Below, piece by piece: positions 51,793 to 62,543 of a stretch of 64,000 bases of DNA. Under the pieces are notes generated by a model. It was not told the DNA's origin. It saw only the letters and a list, made by a program, of their open reading frames with translations, and made no database searches. Position numbers and translations under genes: made by a program. The stretch is from Halomonas korlensis (GTDB lineage Bacteria; Pseudomonadota; Gammaproteobacteria; Pseudomonadales; Halomonadaceae): NCBI RefSeq assembly GCF_900116705.1, contig NZ_FPBP01000013.1:1-64000 (forward strand), read 5' to 3'. How positions within the stretch are numbered: the first letter of the stretch is position 1; each line of letters begins with the position of its first letter.

Positions 51793-52875
51793 ATGCTGCT
51801 TTATCTGGCTGATTTTCTGGCGCAATTTTTCAGCGCCTTTAATGTGTTCAACTATCTGACCCTGCGCATGATCCTGGGCACGCTCACGGCCCTGGTGCTC
51901 TGCCTGTGGCTCGGTCCGGTCATGATTCGCCGACTGGTCGAGCGACAGATCGGCCAGGCCGTGCGTGACGATGGACCCCAGTCACACCTCTCGAAAGCGG
52001 GGACGCCGACCATGGGCGGTGCGATGATCCTGATGGCGATCGCCGTAAGTACCCTGCTGTGGGGGGACCTCGACAACCATTATGTATGGATCGTCTTGGC
52101 GGTCACCCTGGGGTTCGGGGCCATCGGCTGGGTGGATGACTATCGCAAGGTGGTGGAGAAGAACCCGCGGGGCCTGCCGGCACGCTGGAAATACTTCTGG
52201 CAATCGGTCATTGGCCTGTCGGCGGCGATCGTGCTCTATGTCACCGCCGCTTCCCCGGTGGAAACCAGCCTGATCGTGCCGTTGTTCAAGGATTTCGTCA
52301 TGCCGCTGGGCGTCTTCTATATCGTGCTGACGTACCTGGTGATCGTCGGCAGCTCCAACGCGGTCAATCTCACCGATGGACTCGATGGTCTGGCGATCAT
52401 GCCCACCGTGCTGGTGGCGATGGGCCTGGCGATCTTCGCTTATGCCAGCGGCAACGTCGTGTTTGCCGACTACCTGCAGATTCCCATGATTCCCGGCGCC
52501 GGCGAGTTGGCGGTCTTCTGCGCCACCATCGCCGGCGCCGGGCTGGGCTTTCTCTGGTTCAATACCTATCCCGCCCAGGTGTTCATGGGCGACGTCGGGG
52601 CCCTGGCCCTGGGCGCCGCGCTGGGCGTGGTAGCGGTGATCGTGCGTCAGGAGATCGTGCTGTTCATCATGGGCGGTATCTTCGTCATGGAGACCGTCTC
52701 GGTGATCCTGCAGGTTGGCTCCTACAAGCTCACCGGGCGCCGCATCTTTCGCATGGCTCCCTTGCACCATCATTACGAGCTCAAGGGCTGGCCGGAGCCG
52801 CGCGTTATCGTGCGGTTCTGGATCATCACCGTGGTGTTGGTGCTGGTCGGCCTGGCCACCCTGAAGGTTCGCTGA
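51793..52875 (+). CDS. mraY: Phospho-MurNAc-pentapeptide translocase MraY
   Basis: MraY (360 residues, ten helices) moves phospho-MurNAc-pentapeptide onto undecaprenyl phosphate to form lipid I. Landmarks are [42 protein letters not shown] with catalytic Asp residues, and the [15 protein letters not shown] loop. It is full length and intact. Confidence 0.98.
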   Translation: MLLYLADFLAQFFSAFNVFNYLTLRMILGTLTALVLCLWLGPVMIRRLVERQIGQAVRDDGPQSHLSKAGTPTMGGAMILMAIAVSTLLWGDLDNHYVWIVLAVTLGFGAIGWVDDYRKVVEKNPRGLPARWKYFWQSVIGLSAAIVLYVTAASPVETSLIVPLFKDFVMPLGVFYIVLTYLVIVGSSNAVNLTDGLDGLAIMPTVLVAMGLAIFAYASGNVVFADYLQIPMIPGAGELAVFCATIAGAGLGFLWFNTYPAQVFMGDVGALALGAALGVVAVIVRQEIVLFIMGGIFVMETVSVILQVGSYKLTGRRIFRMAPLHHHYELKGWPEPRVIVRFWIITVVLVLVGLATLKVR

Positions 52876-52915
52876 AAAGCGGCGACGCTGTCATGCCATC
52901 GGCAAGGAGCACATC

Positions 52916-54295
52916 ATGCCCAAGGTGCCCAAGGGCGTCAGCCTGGTGGTCGGGCTGGGAGTATCGGGTCGCGCGATCTGTCGCCACCTGAGCCGGCAGG
53001 GTGCCCGCTATATGGTCGCGGACACCCGAACTGCCCCTCCCGGCCTGGAGGACTTTCGCATTGCCCATCCGGATATCGAGATCCACATCGGCCCACTGAC
53101 GACGCTGGACCTTTCCGAGGCTGAGGAAGTGATCCTAAGCCCCGGCGTAGACCCTAGAAGTGCCGGGCTGGCGCCGCTTGCCGGCGATACGCGAGCCGCG
53201 ACAGGGCAGCCTCGGCTGGTGGGCGAGATGGCACTCTTCGTGCGTGCCTGCCGGGCGCCCATCGTTGCGATTACCGGTTCCAATGCCAAGTCGACCGTGA
53301 CCACACTGATCGGCGACATGGCCCGTGAGGCCGGGCACCGGGTTGCCGTGGGCGGAAATCTGGGCACGCCGGCCCTGGATCTGCTGGTCGATGAGCCCGA
53401 TGCCGAACTCTACGTGATCGAACTTTCCAGCTTCCAACTCGAGATGACGCCGTGGCTGGGTGCCGAGAGTGCGGTCTTTCTCAACCTAAGTGCCGACCAT
53501 CTGGATCGCCATGGCAACATGGCCGGCTACCGGGCCGCCAAGCTGCCCATCTTCCGCGGAGCTCGCCATGCCGTCGTCAATGCCGAGGACCCGATGACCT
53601 GGCCATCCGCGCGCCTTGCCGATCAGGACGCATTCACGACTCGCACGCCGCAGGGCGACGAATGGGGTATCGGCCGCCACCAGGACAGAGATTGGCTGCT
53701 GCATGGCGACAAGCCGCTGATGCCGGCGGCCGACGTACGCCTGCCCGGACGCCACAACCAGGCCAACGCCCTGGCGGCGCTGGCCGTCGGCCATCGACTG
53801 CGTTTGCCGATGGCCGCCATGTGCGCGGTGTTGCGACGCTTTGCCGGGCTGCCCCATCGGGGAGAGCTGATTGCGGAGGTGAATGGTGTGCGCTGGATCA
53901 ATGATTCCAAGGGCACCAATGTCGGCGCCACGCTTGCCGCCATCGAGGGGCTGGGCCCCACGCTCGAGGGGCGGCTGGTCCTGCTCGCTGGGGGAGTGGG
54001 CAAGGGAGCCGATTTCGCTCCGCTGGCAGAGCCACTGGCCCGCTTCGGCCGCGAGGCGATACTCTTCGGCGAAGACGCCGGGAAGCTTGCCTCGGCTCTC
54101 GACGGGCAAGTGCCGCTGAGCCGGGTCGACCATCTGGAAGCGGCCATGGCACGGGCCGTCGAGGTCGCCAGGCCGGGAGACTGCGTGCTGCTGTCGCCTG
54201 CCTGCGCCAGTCTCGACCAGTTCGCCAATTATCAGGCGCGGGGCGAGGCGTTTCGCCGCTTCGCCCACCGTCTAGCATCAGAGAGTCAACCATGA
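52916..54295 (+). CDS. murD: UDP-MurNAc-L-Ala-D-Glu ligase MurD
   Basis: MurD (459 residues) adds D-glutamate to UDP-MurNAc-L-Ala. An N-terminal Rossmann domain (VVGLGVSGRAICRHL) binds the UDP part. The P-loop reads ITGSNAKSTVTTL, with Ala where many Mur ligases have Gly, a variant also found in Pseudomonas MurD. The later motifs WINDSKGTNVGATLAAIEGL and LLSPACASLDQF are typical. It follows mraY by 40 nt and overlaps ftsW by 4 nt. Confidence 0.97.
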   Translation: MPKVPKGVSLVVGLGVSGRAICRHLSRQGARYMVADTRTAPPGLEDFRIAHPDIEIHIGPLTTLDLSEAEEVILSPGVDPRSAGLAPLAGDTRAATGQPRLVGEMALFVRACRAPIVAITGSNAKSTVTTLIGDMAREAGHRVAVGGNLGTPALDLLVDEPDAELYVIELSSFQLEMTPWLGAESAVFLNLSADHLDRHGNMAGYRAAKLPIFRGARHAVVNAEDPMTWPSARLADQDAFTTRTPQGDEWGIGRHQDRDWLLHGDKPLMPAADVRLPGRHNQANALAALAVGHRLRLPMAAMCAVLRRFAGLPHRGELIAEVNGVRWINDSKGTNVGATLAAIEGLGPTLEGRLVLLAGGVGKGADFAPLAEPLARFGREAILFGEDAGKLASALDGQVPLSRVDHLEAAMARAVEVARPGDCVLLSPACASLDQFANYQARGEAFRRFAHRLASESQP

Positions 54296-55533
54296 ACCGA
54301 CTGGAACGCTGGCGCCGTCGTCTTTCCACCGCCGATCAGCCCTTCGATGGCTGGTTGCTGGTGGCGACCCTGTCGCTGATGCTGGTCGGCTGGGTCATGG
54401 TCACCTCGGCCTCTACCGAGGTGGCATCGAGCCTCACCGGCAATCCCTATTATTTCTCGATTCGTCACGGCATCTTCCTTGTCGGTGCCGTGGTCCTGGC
54501 GGGTCTGGCGCTGCGCGTGCCGCTGGCCTGGTGGAAGGCCAATGGCCCCTTGCTGCTGCTGGTAGGAATCGGCTTGCTGGTCCTGGTTCTGCTGGTCGGT
54601 CGGGAAGTCAACGGTAGCCGGCGTTGGCTGTCGATTCCCGGTATCCCCTTCAACCTCCAGGCTTCTGAGGTGGCCAAGCTCTGTCTGATCGCGTACTTGG
54701 CCGGCTATCTGGAGCGTTTCCTGCCTCAGGTGCGTCAGCAGTGGGGGGCATTCCTGCGGCCGCTGATGGTGATGGCCGTGATCGCCGTGCTGTTGATTCT
54801 CGAGCCGGACTATGGCGCCGTGGTAGTCATGACCGGCTGCGTGATGGGTATGCTGCTGATGGCCGGCGCGCCCTGGGGGCGCTTCGTGCTGCTGCTGGTT
54901 CTGGTCGCCGGGGGGGCCGTGCTGCTTGCCATCGCCGAGCCTTACCGGATGGCACGATTGACCAGTTTTGCCGATCCGTGGGCCGATCAGTTCGCCAGTG
55001 GTTATCAACTGACCCAGGCATTGATTGCCTACGGGCGCGGACACTGGCTGGGCATGGGGCTCGGTAATAGTGTGCAGAAGTTGTTCTATCTGCCCGAAGC
55101 ACATACGGATTTCGTATTCGCCGTGCTCGCCGAAGAATTGGGCCTGTTCGGCGCCATTGCGGTGATCGGACTGTTTGCGTTGTTGATCTGGCGGGCAATG
55201 GCAGTAGGGCGGCGTGCCGAACTGGCGCGCCTGCCTTTCGCCGCCTTCTTGAGCTACGGCATTGCGCTGATCATCGGCGCCCAGGCCTTCATCAATATCG
55301 CCGTCAGCACCGGCATGTTGCCGACCAAGGGGCTGACGCTGCCACTGCTCAGCTACGGCGGCTCGAGCCTGGTGGTCAGTGCGCTTATGATGGCGCTGGT
55401 GCTGCGGGCGGATATCGAGACGCGTCGGGCACTGCGGCGCAAGCGTTCCGCGGCGCCCAGGCAAGCCGTTGGCGATGTTACGCCGCCGCGCCCCCGGCAA
55501 AAACGCGCCCTGCAAGAAGGAATGACGCAGTGA
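54292..55533 (+). CDS. ftsW: Septal peptidoglycan polymerase FtsW
   Basis: FtsW (413 residues) is the SEDS glycosyltransferase paired with FtsI. About ten hydrophobic helices are visible. Family marks are NGSRRWLSIPG, QASEVAKLCLIAYLAGYL, the catalytic-region stretch EPDYGAVVV, and the C-terminal LPTKGLTLPLLSYGGSSLV. A basic cytoplasmic tail follows (about 385-413). It is translationally linked to murD and murG by overlaps. Confidence 0.97.
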   Translation: MNRLERWRRRLSTADQPFDGWLLVATLSLMLVGWVMVTSASTEVASSLTGNPYYFSIRHGIFLVGAVVLAGLALRVPLAWWKANGPLLLLVGIGLLVLVLLVGREVNGSRRWLSIPGIPFNLQASEVAKLCLIAYLAGYLERFLPQVRQQWGAFLRPLMVMAVIAVLLILEPDYGAVVVMTGCVMGMLLMAGAPWGRFVLLLVLVAGGAVLLAIAEPYRMARLTSFADPWADQFASGYQLTQALIAYGRGHWLGMGLGNSVQKLFYLPEAHTDFVFAVLAEELGLFGAIAVIGLFALLIWRAMAVGRRAELARLPFAAFLSYGIALIIGAQAFINIAVSTGMLPTKGLTLPLLSYGGSSLVVSALMMALVLRADIETRRALRRKRSAAPRQAVGDVTPPRPRQKRALQEGMTQ

Positions 55534-56618
55534 GCAAGCAAACGCAGCGGCGTGTGCTGATCATGGCCGGCGGCACCGGGGGACATGTGATCCCGGCGCT
55601 GTCGCTCGCCCGAGGGTTGGAAGCCCAAGGCGTCGAAGTCGAGTGGCTGGGCAGTCCGCGTGGTATCGAGAATCGCCTGGTGCCCGAGGCGGGCATTGCG
55701 CTGCATCGGATTGCCGTGGCAGGTCTGCGCGGCAACGGCCTGGCGGGCTGGCTGCTGGCACCGCTCAATCTGACGCGGGCGGTATGGCAGGCCTGGCGCA
55801 TTCTTCGCCGGTTTGATCCCCAGTTGGTAGTGGGCCTGGGCGGCTTTGCGAGTGGCCCGGGTGGCTTGGCGGCGTGGTTATCGAGACGCCCCTTGATGAT
55901 TCATGAACAGAACGCCGTGGCGGGGATGACCAATCGCGCCTTGGCGCGTCTCGCCACACGCGTCTATGCTGCCTTTCCCCAGGCGTTTGCCGGCCACGCC
56001 GAGGTGGTCGGCAACCCGGTGCGCGATGATATCGCGGTCCTGGGAGAGCGCCCCAGGGGCGCCGTTGACATGCAGGCGCGTTCCTTGAGACTGCTGGTGC
56101 TGGGGGGATCGCTGGGTGCTCAGGCCCTCAACGAGCGTCTGCCCGAGGCCCTGGCTCGTCTTGCCGAGGCCGAGCGTCCCGAAGTCCGACATCAGGCTGG
56201 ACGCGACAAGGACGGCGCGACTCGCGAGGCTTATCACGAAAGTGGCGTCGACGCTGAGGTCAGCGCCTTCATCGACGACATGGGAGCGGCCTATGCCTGG
56301 GCCGATCTGGTAGTCTGTCGGGCCGGGGCCCTTACCGTGGCGGAGCTCGCGGCCGCGGCGAAACCGGCGCTCTTCGTGCCGTTTCCCCATGCCGTCGATG
56401 ACCACCAGACCGCCAATGCGCAGGCACTGGTCAATCAGGGCGCTGCCCGCTTGATCCCCCAGGACGAACTTACCGCCGTGTCGCTGGTTGATCAGCTGGC
56501 GACATTGCTGGACCCCGATATTCTCGCTGCCATGGCGACACGGGCGCGGGCCTGTGCCGAGCTCAATTCCATCGAGCGCCTGGTAGCCGGTTGCATGGAG
56601 ATAGGTTTTGAGCGATAG
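55530..56618 (+). CDS. murG: Lipid II synthase MurG
   Basis: MurG (362 residues) adds GlcNAc to lipid I on the inner face of the membrane. Marks are [40 protein letters not shown] and the donor site [14 protein letters not shown]. It starts at GTG 55530, overlapping the ftsW stop (GTGA), with GAAGGAA upstream. Its end overlaps murC by 11 nt. Confidence 0.97.
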   Translation: MSKQTQRRVLIMAGGTGGHVIPALSLARGLEAQGVEVEWLGSPRGIENRLVPEAGIALHRIAVAGLRGNGLAGWLLAPLNLTRAVWQAWRILRRFDPQLVVGLGGFASGPGGLAAWLSRRPLMIHEQNAVAGMTNRALARLATRVYAAFPQAFAGHAEVVGNPVRDDIAVLGERPRGAVDMQARSLRLLVLGGSLGAQALNERLPEALARLAEAERPEVRHQAGRDKDGATREAYHESGVDAEVSAFIDDMGAAYAWADLVVCRAGALTVAELAAAAKPALFVPFPHAVDDHQTANAQALVNQGAARLIPQDELTAVSLVDQLATLLDPDILAAMATRARACAELNSIERLVAGCMEIGFER

Positions 56619-58089
56619 CACAGCAGGGCCGATGGCCGGTCCTACCCCCTTTCCGGGTCACGGCCGAGGCCTCGGCATGCGCCGCATCCGGCAGATTCAT
56701 TTCGTCGGCATTGGCGGTGCCGGGATGTGCGGCATCGCTGAGGTACTGGCCAACCAGGGCTATGCCGTCAGCGGTAGCGATCTGCGGGAATCCCCGGTCG
56801 TAACTCGCCTGCGCAGTTGCGATATCCGCGTGGCGGTCGGTCATCATGCCGATCACGTGGCCGGTGCCGACGTGGTGGTAGTGTCCACCGCTGTCGACGA
56901 GACTAATCCCGAGATCCGCTGGGCCCATGAGCACCGGGTGCCGGTCGTGCGACGCGCCGAGATGCTCGCCGAGTTGATGCGCTTTCGCCATGGCATCGCC
57001 GTGGCCGGCACCCACGGCAAGACCACAACTACCAGCCTGACCGCGACGCTATTGGGCGAGGGAGGCCTGGACCCCACGTTCGTCATCGGCGGCAGGCTGA
57101 CCAGTGCCGGCACCAATGCACGTCTCGGCGAAGGCGATTACCTGGTCGCCGAGGCCGATGAGTCCGATGCCTCCTTCCTGCACCTGCAGCCGATGGTGTC
57201 GATCGTCACCAATATCGATGCCGACCATATGGCGACCTATGGCGGGGATTTCGAGAAGCTCAAGAGCACCTTCATCGAATTCCTGCACAATCTGCCGTTC
57301 TACGGCCTGGCGATTCTCTGCCTCGATGATGCCAATGTGCGCGGGCTACTCGACCAGGTGCACCGCCAGTTCGTCACCTATGGGTTCAGCGAGGATGCCG
57401 ATTACCACATCGAGGACTTCGAGCAGGAACAGGGCGAGGTGCGCTTCACCGTCCGGCGCCCTGATGGGCTGGCGCCTCTGGCGATTCGCTTGTCGATGCC
57501 CGGCCGGCACAATGCCTTGAACGCCCTGGCGGCCATCGTCGTGGCCACCGATGCGGGGGTCGGTGACGAGGCCATCCTGCGCGGCCTGGCGAGCTTCGAA
57601 GGGGTTGGGCGGCGCTTCCAGGTCCATGGTCAGTTCCCAAGCCCCACGGGCGGTGGAGAGATCATGCTGGTGGACGATTACGGGCATCATCCGCGCGAGG
57701 TCGAGATGGTGATACGCGCGGTGCGGGCGGGCTGGCCAGAGCGCCGACTGGTGATGGTCTATCAGCCCCATCGCTATTCGCGCACCCGCGATCTCTACGA
57801 GGATTTCGTGCGGGTGCTGGCTGAGGTCGATACGCTGCTTCTTTTGGACGTCTACAGCGCCGGGGAAACGCCGATCCCCGGCGCTGACGGACGCACGCTG
57901 GCAGGATCGATTCGCCAGCGGGGTGCGGTCGACCCGATCTTCGTCCAGGAGAAAGGCGAGTTGCCAGGGCTACTGGCTCGCGTGCTGCGCCCCGACGATA
58001 TCCTGATCACCCAGGGTGCCGGTGATGTCGGCGGTATCGCGCTTCGCCTGGCCGAGTCAGCACTGAAACTCGATGAGGTGACGTTGTGA
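56608..58089 (+). CDS. murC: UDP-MurNAc-L-alanine ligase MurC, TTG start
   Basis: MurC (493 residues) joins L-Ala to UDP-MurNAc, the first peptide step. It has [18 protein letters not shown], the P-loop [13 protein letters not shown] and [10 protein letters not shown]. The likely start is TTG 56608, which has GGAG seven bases upstream and overlaps the murG end. ATG 56632 and ATG 56677 are alternatives; the last leaves almost no N-terminal lead before MRRIRQIHF. ddl overlaps by 4 nt. Confidence 0.95.
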   Translation: MSDSTAGPMAGPTPFPGHGRGLGMRRIRQIHFVGIGGAGMCGIAEVLANQGYAVSGSDLRESPVVTRLRSCDIRVAVGHHADHVAGADVVVVSTAVDETNPEIRWAHEHRVPVVRRAEMLAELMRFRHGIAVAGTHGKTTTTSLTATLLGEGGLDPTFVIGGRLTSAGTNARLGEGDYLVAEADESDASFLHLQPMVSIVTNIDADHMATYGGDFEKLKSTFIEFLHNLPFYGLAILCLDDANVRGLLDQVHRQFVTYGFSEDADYHIEDFEQEQGEVRFTVRRPDGLAPLAIRLSMPGRHNALNALAAIVVATDAGVGDEAILRGLASFEGVGRRFQVHGQFPSPTGGGEIMLVDDYGHHPREVEMVIRAVRAGWPERRLVMVYQPHRYSRTRDLYEDFVRVLAEVDTLLLLDVYSAGETPIPGADGRTLAGSIRQRGAVDPIFVQEKGELPGLLARVLRPDDILITQGAGDVGGIALRLAESALKLDEVTL

Positions 58090-59018
58090 GCACAGCGAGT
58101 CTTGCGTTGGGCCGTGTGGTGGTGGTCTACGGCGGTGAGTCGGCGGAACGGGACGTGTCGCTCAAGAGTGGTAAGGCAGTGCTCTCCGCCCTGCAGCGGG
58201 CCGGAGTCGAGGCGATCGGCTTCGATCCTGCCGAGGGCGGGCTTGCAGGGCTCGAGGCCCTGGTACCAGATTGCGTGTTCATCGCTCTGCACGGCAGGGG
58301 TGGTGAGGATGGCACCTTGCAGGGGGCGCTGGAACTGCTGGGGATTCCCTATACCGGTAGCGGGGTGCTGGCCTCGGCACTGGGGATGGACAAGCAGCGC
58401 ACCAAGCTGGTGTGGCAGGCGCTGGGGTTGCCGACGCCCGAGGCCGAGATGCTCGGGCAGGATGCCGATTGGACGGCAGTGGTGGAGCGGCTCGGCCTGC
58501 CCCTGATCGTCAAGCCGGTTCATGAGGGCTCGACGCTGGGGATCAGCATCGTTGACAGCCGCGACGCGCTGGAGCGCGCCTATCGGGAGGCGGCGCGCTT
58601 CGATGCGCGGGTGATGGCGGAACGCTTCGTTGTCGGTGAGGAGTATACGGTGTCGCTGCTGGGCGATGAGGTGTTACCGGCGATACGCGTCGAGGTGCCT
58701 GGCGGCGGCTTTTATGATTACGAGGCCAAGTATCTCTCGAATGCTACCCGCTATCATCTGCCCTGTGGCCTTTCCGCCGAGCAGGAGGCGGAGCTGGGCG
58801 CGCTATGCCGCGAGGCCTTCGCCGCTATTGGGGGAGAGGGCTGGGGCCGGGTGGATGTGATGCGTGATGCAGATGGGCGCTTCTGGCTGATCGAGGTCAA
58901 TACCACGCCGGGCATGACTGACCATAGTCTGGTGCCGCAGGCCGCGGCGCATGCGGGCATCGACTTCGAGCATCTCGTGGTGCGCATCCTCGAAGCCATG
59001 AGGCCCGAACCGACATGA
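58086..59018 (+). CDS. ddl: D-alanine-D-alanine ligase
   Basis: Ddl (310 residues) is an ATP-grasp enzyme making the D-Ala-D-Ala for MurF. It has [43 protein letters not shown] and the metal-binding [16 protein letters not shown]. It starts at GTG 58086, overlapping the murC stop (GTGA). It corresponds to ddlB of the E. coli dcw cluster. Confidence 0.97.
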   Translation: MSTASLALGRVVVVYGGESAERDVSLKSGKAVLSALQRAGVEAIGFDPAEGGLAGLEALVPDCVFIALHGRGGEDGTLQGALELLGIPYTGSGVLASALGMDKQRTKLVWQALGLPTPEAEMLGQDADWTAVVERLGLPLIVKPVHEGSTLGISIVDSRDALERAYREAARFDARVMAERFVVGEEYTVSLLGDEVLPAIRVEVPGGGFYDYEAKYLSNATRYHLPCGLSAEQEAELGALCREAFAAIGGEGWGRVDVMRDADGRFWLIEVNTTPGMTDHSLVPQAAAHAGIDFEHLVVRILEAMRPEPT

Positions 59019-59737
59019 GACAGAGTGGCCTGGCCGGGCTGCTGTTGCTGGCGATCCTGCTGGGGGCAGGGGGGCGTGCGCTGTGGGTCTGGCTCGATCG
59101 CCCTGTCGAGCGCGTGTCGATCCGTGGCGAGATGCAGCATGTCAATGCCGACTATCTGCGCGATGAGCTTTCACCGCTGATTCGCGGGCGAACCTGGCTC
59201 TCGGTGAGCTTGAACGAGTTGCGGGAAGATGCCAGAGCCATCGGCTGGGTGTCTGAAGTGCGGGTCAGCCGACAATGGCCGGACGCGCTGACCTTTGAAC
59301 TGGTCGAGCAGGAGCCGGTGGCACGCTGGAATGATGATTACCTGCTTAATGCCCAAGGCGAGCCTTTTGCTTATGGCGAAGTGCCTCCTCCTGAACCACT
59401 CCCCGATCTGGCGGGTCCCGGCGGGAGCAGTAAAGAGGTACTGGCTTATCATCGCGATTTGATGGAGCGCTTCGATAAACTCGGCTTGGTAGTGACTCAG
59501 CTGCGTCTTGAAGCTCGAGGCGCGTGGCGTTTTCAACTTAATGATAGTGTCTGGGTGATGCTCGGCCGTAATGATCGGCAAGCCCGTCTGGCTAGACTGA
59601 CTGCCGCCTGGCAGCGACAGTTGGATTCGCAGGCGTCGCATATTCGCTACATTGACCTGCGTTATCCCAATGGGGTTGCAGTAGCCTGGCATGGAGAAAC
59701 CGATACAGCACAAGACGCCAATCTAGAAGAAGGTTGA
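59015..59737 (+). CDS. ftsQ: Cell division protein FtsQ
   Basis: FtsQ (240 residues) has a short cytoplasmic N-terminus, one helix (about 6-28), a POTRA domain (RVSIRGEMQHVNADYLRDEL) and a beta domain. It holds FtsL and FtsB at the septum. It overlaps ddl by 4 nt. Its last third uses more A/T-ending codons than its neighbours, merging into an AT-rich 199-nt gap before ftsA. Confidence 0.94.
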   Translation: MRQSGLAGLLLLAILLGAGGRALWVWLDRPVERVSIRGEMQHVNADYLRDELSPLIRGRTWLSVSLNELREDARAIGWVSEVRVSRQWPDALTFELVEQEPVARWNDDYLLNAQGEPFAYGEVPPPEPLPDLAGPGGSSKEVLAYHRDLMERFDKLGLVVTQLRLEARGAWRFQLNDSVWVMLGRNDRQARLARLTAAWQRQLDSQASHIRYIDLRYPNGVAVAWHGETDTAQDANLEEG

Positions 59738-59936
59738 AGCTGGACCTTTTTCGCTAACGCCTGTCTGGCATGATATTGAGGTGTTTCTTTTAAGGCAAAA
59801 TCGCCGTATCGTGAGCGCTAATTATTGCATAGCACTGGTGTATTATCCGTAGTTGTTCTTATACTGGTGTAGACATTACTTTTTCATTATTTAAGGTTCC
59901 CTCTTGCGGGACAGACTCTAGGAGATTTCCCGACTC
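59738..59936 (+). promoter_or_regulatory. AT-rich ftsQ-ftsA intergenic region, likely ftsA-ftsZ promoter
   Basis: This 199-nt gap is markedly richer in A/T than the flanking genes. It holds -10-like hexamers TATTAT (59841-59846) and TATACT (59860-59865), without convincing -35 partners. The 9-bp direct repeat ACTGGTGTA occurs at 59834-59842 and 59863-59871, 29 bp apart. AGGAGA lies just before ftsA. A local promoter is likely by position, but not proven. Confidence 0.45.
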
Positions 59937-61226
59937 ATGGCAGGTCCATCCAATGCGTCCAATATGGTAGTCGGGCTGGATATCGGAACGTCCAAGGTCG
60001 TGGCGATCGTAGGACAGCCCACTGACGACGGCGGCATCGAGATAGCCGGTATTGGCTCGCATCCTTCGCGCGGCATGAAGAAGGGCGTGGTGATAAATAT
60101 CGAATCCACCGTCCTTTCCATTCAGCGTGCCGTGGAAGAGGCAGAGTTGATGGCCGGCTGTGACATCCATTCCGTCTATGTCGGGGTGGCGGGGAGTCAT
60201 ATCAGCTCGATGAATTCCGATGGTGTCGTAGCTATCAAGGATCGCGAGGTTACCCCTTCCGATATCGATCGCGTGATCGACTCGGCGAGGGCGCGCGCGA
60301 TCTCCGAGGGGCAGCGAGTGCTGCATGTGCTTCCGCAGGAGTTCGCGATCGATACCCAGGGCGGAATTCGCGAGCCACTGGGCATGTCGGGAGTGCGTCT
60401 CGAGGCGCGCGTGCATCTGGTCACTGCTGCCCTGAATGCGGTGCAGAATATCGAGAAGTGTGTCCGCCGTTGTGGGCTCGAGGTCGATGCCATCATTCTC
60501 GAGCAGTTGGCTTCGAGCCACGCAGTTCTCACCGAGGATGAGCGCGAACTGGGCGTCTGCATGGTCGATATTGGCGGGGGCACTACCGATATCGCCGTGT
60601 TTACCGAAGGCGCCATCCGGCATACCGCCGTGATACCCATTGCGGGGGATCAGGTCACCAATGATATCGCCATGGCGCTTCGCACGCCGACCCAATATGC
60701 TGAGGAGATCAAGGTCAAGTATGCCTGTGCGCTGACCCAGCTTGCGGCCAGCGACGAGATGATCAAGGTCCCCAGCGTCGGCGACCGGCCAGCACGTGAT
60801 CTGTCCAGGCAGTCGCTGGCCGAGGTGGTCGAGCCTCGTTACGAGGAACTCTTTACGCTCATTCGGGATGAATTACGGCGCAGTGGTTATGAGGATCTGG
60901 TCGCGGCGGGGGTGGTACTCACCGGTGGGACCTCGCGAATGGAAGGCGTGGTCGAGCTTGCCGAAGAGATCTTCCACATGCCGGTACGCATCGCCTGCCC
61001 CCAGAATGTCCGCGGACTGGCCGACGTGGTACGTAATCCCATCTATTCGACTGGAGTCGGTTTACTGCATTACGCTCTGCAGGAAGTTCGCCAGGGGCGT
61101 GTGCGAAAGACAGAAGGCGGCGTGATCCCGATGCAACCGAGACGAGAAGAGATCTCCCGAGGGGGATCGAGGGAAGGGGTTCCGGCGCTGGTAAGGCTCA
61201 AGGGCTGGTTGAAAGGAAATTTCTGA
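59937..61226 (+). CDS. ftsA: Cell division actin homologue FtsA
   Basis: FtsA (429 residues) tethers FtsZ to the membrane and recruits later division proteins. It has [16 protein letters not shown] at the start, the 1C subdomain, [13 protein letters not shown] and [15 protein letters not shown]-terminal amphipathic helix ([14 protein letters not shown]) binds the membrane. It is set off from ftsQ by 199 nt and precedes ftsZ by 34 nt. Confidence 0.98.
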   Translation: MAGPSNASNMVVGLDIGTSKVVAIVGQPTDDGGIEIAGIGSHPSRGMKKGVVINIESTVLSIQRAVEEAELMAGCDIHSVYVGVAGSHISSMNSDGVVAIKDREVTPSDIDRVIDSARARAISEGQRVLHVLPQEFAIDTQGGIREPLGMSGVRLEARVHLVTAALNAVQNIEKCVRRCGLEVDAIILEQLASSHAVLTEDERELGVCMVDIGGGTTDIAVFTEGAIRHTAVIPIAGDQVTNDIAMALRTPTQYAEEIKVKYACALTQLAASDEMIKVPSVGDRPARDLSRQSLAEVVEPRYEELFTLIRDELRRSGYEDLVAAGVVLTGGTSRMEGVVELAEEIFHMPVRIACPQNVRGLADVVRNPIYSTGVGLLHYALQEVRQGRVRKTEGGVIPMQPRREEISRGGSREGVPALVRLKGWLKGNF

Positions 61227-61260
61227 CAGGGCCGCCGTGGCGGTCCAGGAGACGTGGCAA

Positions 61261-62433
61261 ATGTTCGAACTGGTAGATAGCGCACCCTCAAGCAGTGCAG
61301 TCATCAAGGTCATTGGTGTCGGTGGCGGTGGTGGCAATGCCGTCAATCACATGGTCGAAAGCAACATCGAGGGCGTGGAATTCATCTGCGCCAATACCGA
61401 TGCTCAGGCGCTCAAGCGTGTTTCGGCCAAGACCGTCCTGCAACTCGGTAGTGAGATCACCAAGGGACTGGGCGCCGGCGCCAGCCCGGAAGTCGGCCGG
61501 CAGGCCGCGATGGAAGATCGTGAGCGTATTGCCGAGCTGCTCAACGGAGCTGACATGGTGTTCATTACCGCCGGCATGGGGGGTGGCACCGGTACCGGTG
61601 GTGCGCCCGTAGTCGCTCAGGTGGCCAAGGAGCTGGGCATCCTCACCGTGGCCGTGGTGACGCGTCCCTTCCCCTTCGAAGGGCCCAAGCGTATGCGGGC
61701 TGCCGAGGAGGGTATGAAGGAGCTATCTGAATACGTTGATTCGCTGATCACCATTCCCAACGAGAAGCTGCTGTCGGTGCTCGGCAAGAATGCCAGCCTG
61801 CTTAATGCTTTCAGTGCCGCCAACGATGTGTTGCTTGGGGCCGTTCAGGGTATCGCCGAGCTGATCACCAGTCCGGGGATCATCAACGTCGACTTTGCCG
61901 ATGTGCGCACGGTGATGTCCGAGATGGGCATGGCAATGATGGGCACCGGTGGAGCCACCGGCGAGAACCGGGCGCGCGAGGCGGCCGAGAAAGCCATCAG
62001 GAGCCCGTTGCTCGAGGATATCGACCTGCATGGCGCTCGCGGCATTCTGGTCAACATTACCGCTGGCCCCGACCTTTCCATTGGCGAGTTCAATGACGTC
62101 GGTGCGACGGTGCAGGAGTTTGCCTCTCAGGATGCCACCATCGTGGTGGGCACCTCCATCGACATGGAGATGACCGATGAGCTGCGTGTCACCGTGGTCG
62201 CCGCCGGCCTCGACGACCAGCAGCCACGCCAGAAAGCGACGCCTCGCGAGACGGTGCGCCGTGAAGCCGCCGAATACCGTCAGCGTCAGCAACCGGCGGT
62301 CGGCCGAGCACAGACAGCCGCGCCTCGTGCCGAATCCCAGGAGGCGCAGCGCCCTCAGCCAGAGAAGCGCAAGTCGCAAGAGCTCGACGATTACCTGGAT
62401 ATCCCGGCCTTCCTGCGTCGCCAGGCTGATTGA
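61261..62433 (+). CDS. ftsZ: Cell division GTPase FtsZ
   Basis: FtsZ (390 residues) forms the Z-ring. The tubulin signature [21 protein letters not shown]-terminal [15 protein letters not shown] and T7-loop [15 protein letters not shown] are present. A linker (about 320-372) leads to the conserved C-terminal peptide [15 protein letters not shown], which binds FtsA and ZipA. I chose ATG 61261, which follows CAGGAGACG. Confidence 0.98.
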   Translation: MFELVDSAPSSSAVIKVIGVGGGGGNAVNHMVESNIEGVEFICANTDAQALKRVSAKTVLQLGSEITKGLGAGASPEVGRQAAMEDRERIAELLNGADMVFITAGMGGGTGTGGAPVVAQVAKELGILTVAVVTRPFPFEGPKRMRAAEEGMKELSEYVDSLITIPNEKLLSVLGKNASLLNAFSAANDVLLGAVQGIAELITSPGIINVDFADVRTVMSEMGMAMMGTGGATGENRAREAAEKAIRSPLLEDIDLHGARGILVNITAGPDLSIGEFNDVGATVQEFASQDATIVVGTSIDMEMTDELRVTVVAAGLDDQQPRQKATPRETVRREAAEYRQRQQPAVGRAQTAAPRAESQEAQRPQPEKRKSQELDDYLDIPAFLRRQAD

Positions 62434-62474
62434 GATTGTCTATCGGAGCAATTGATGAGGCCGGGTAAAGTTTT

Positions 62475-62503
62475 TTGTTGAAACAGCTGTTCGGTGGTAT
62501 AGT
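62475..62503 (+). promoter_or_regulatory. Promoter candidate for lpxC with flanking dyad
   Basis: TTGTTG (62475-62480) and TATAGT (62498-62503) are 17 bp apart, about 40 nt before lpxC. The dyad CTGTTC (62487-62492) / GAACAG (62504-62509) brackets the -10 and could be an operator. Confidence 0.55.
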
Positions 62504-62543
62504 GAACAGTGTTTGATAATCAACCATAGCCCGGCTAATGCTC

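Noticed and set aside
53260-53310. MurD P-loop reads GSNAKST, with Ala in place of the common Gly
   Set aside because: I first took it as a lost key residue, but Pseudomonas MurD has the same GSNAKST sequence, so it is a lineage variant.
54286-55515. Minus-strand open frame of 409 codons opposite ftsW
   Set aside because: A Gln/His/Arg-rich translation is what the reverse complement of a hydrophobic membrane-protein gene gives. ftsW is intact.
59768-59785. Sigma-54 promoter in the ftsQ-ftsA gap (TGGCATGATATTGAG)
   Set aside because: Spacing is one base short and the essential GC of the -12 element is GA.
62487-62509. LexA (SOS) box at lpxC
   Set aside because: CTG and CAG ends are present, but the spacing is longer than CTGT-N8-ACAG and the centre does not fit.
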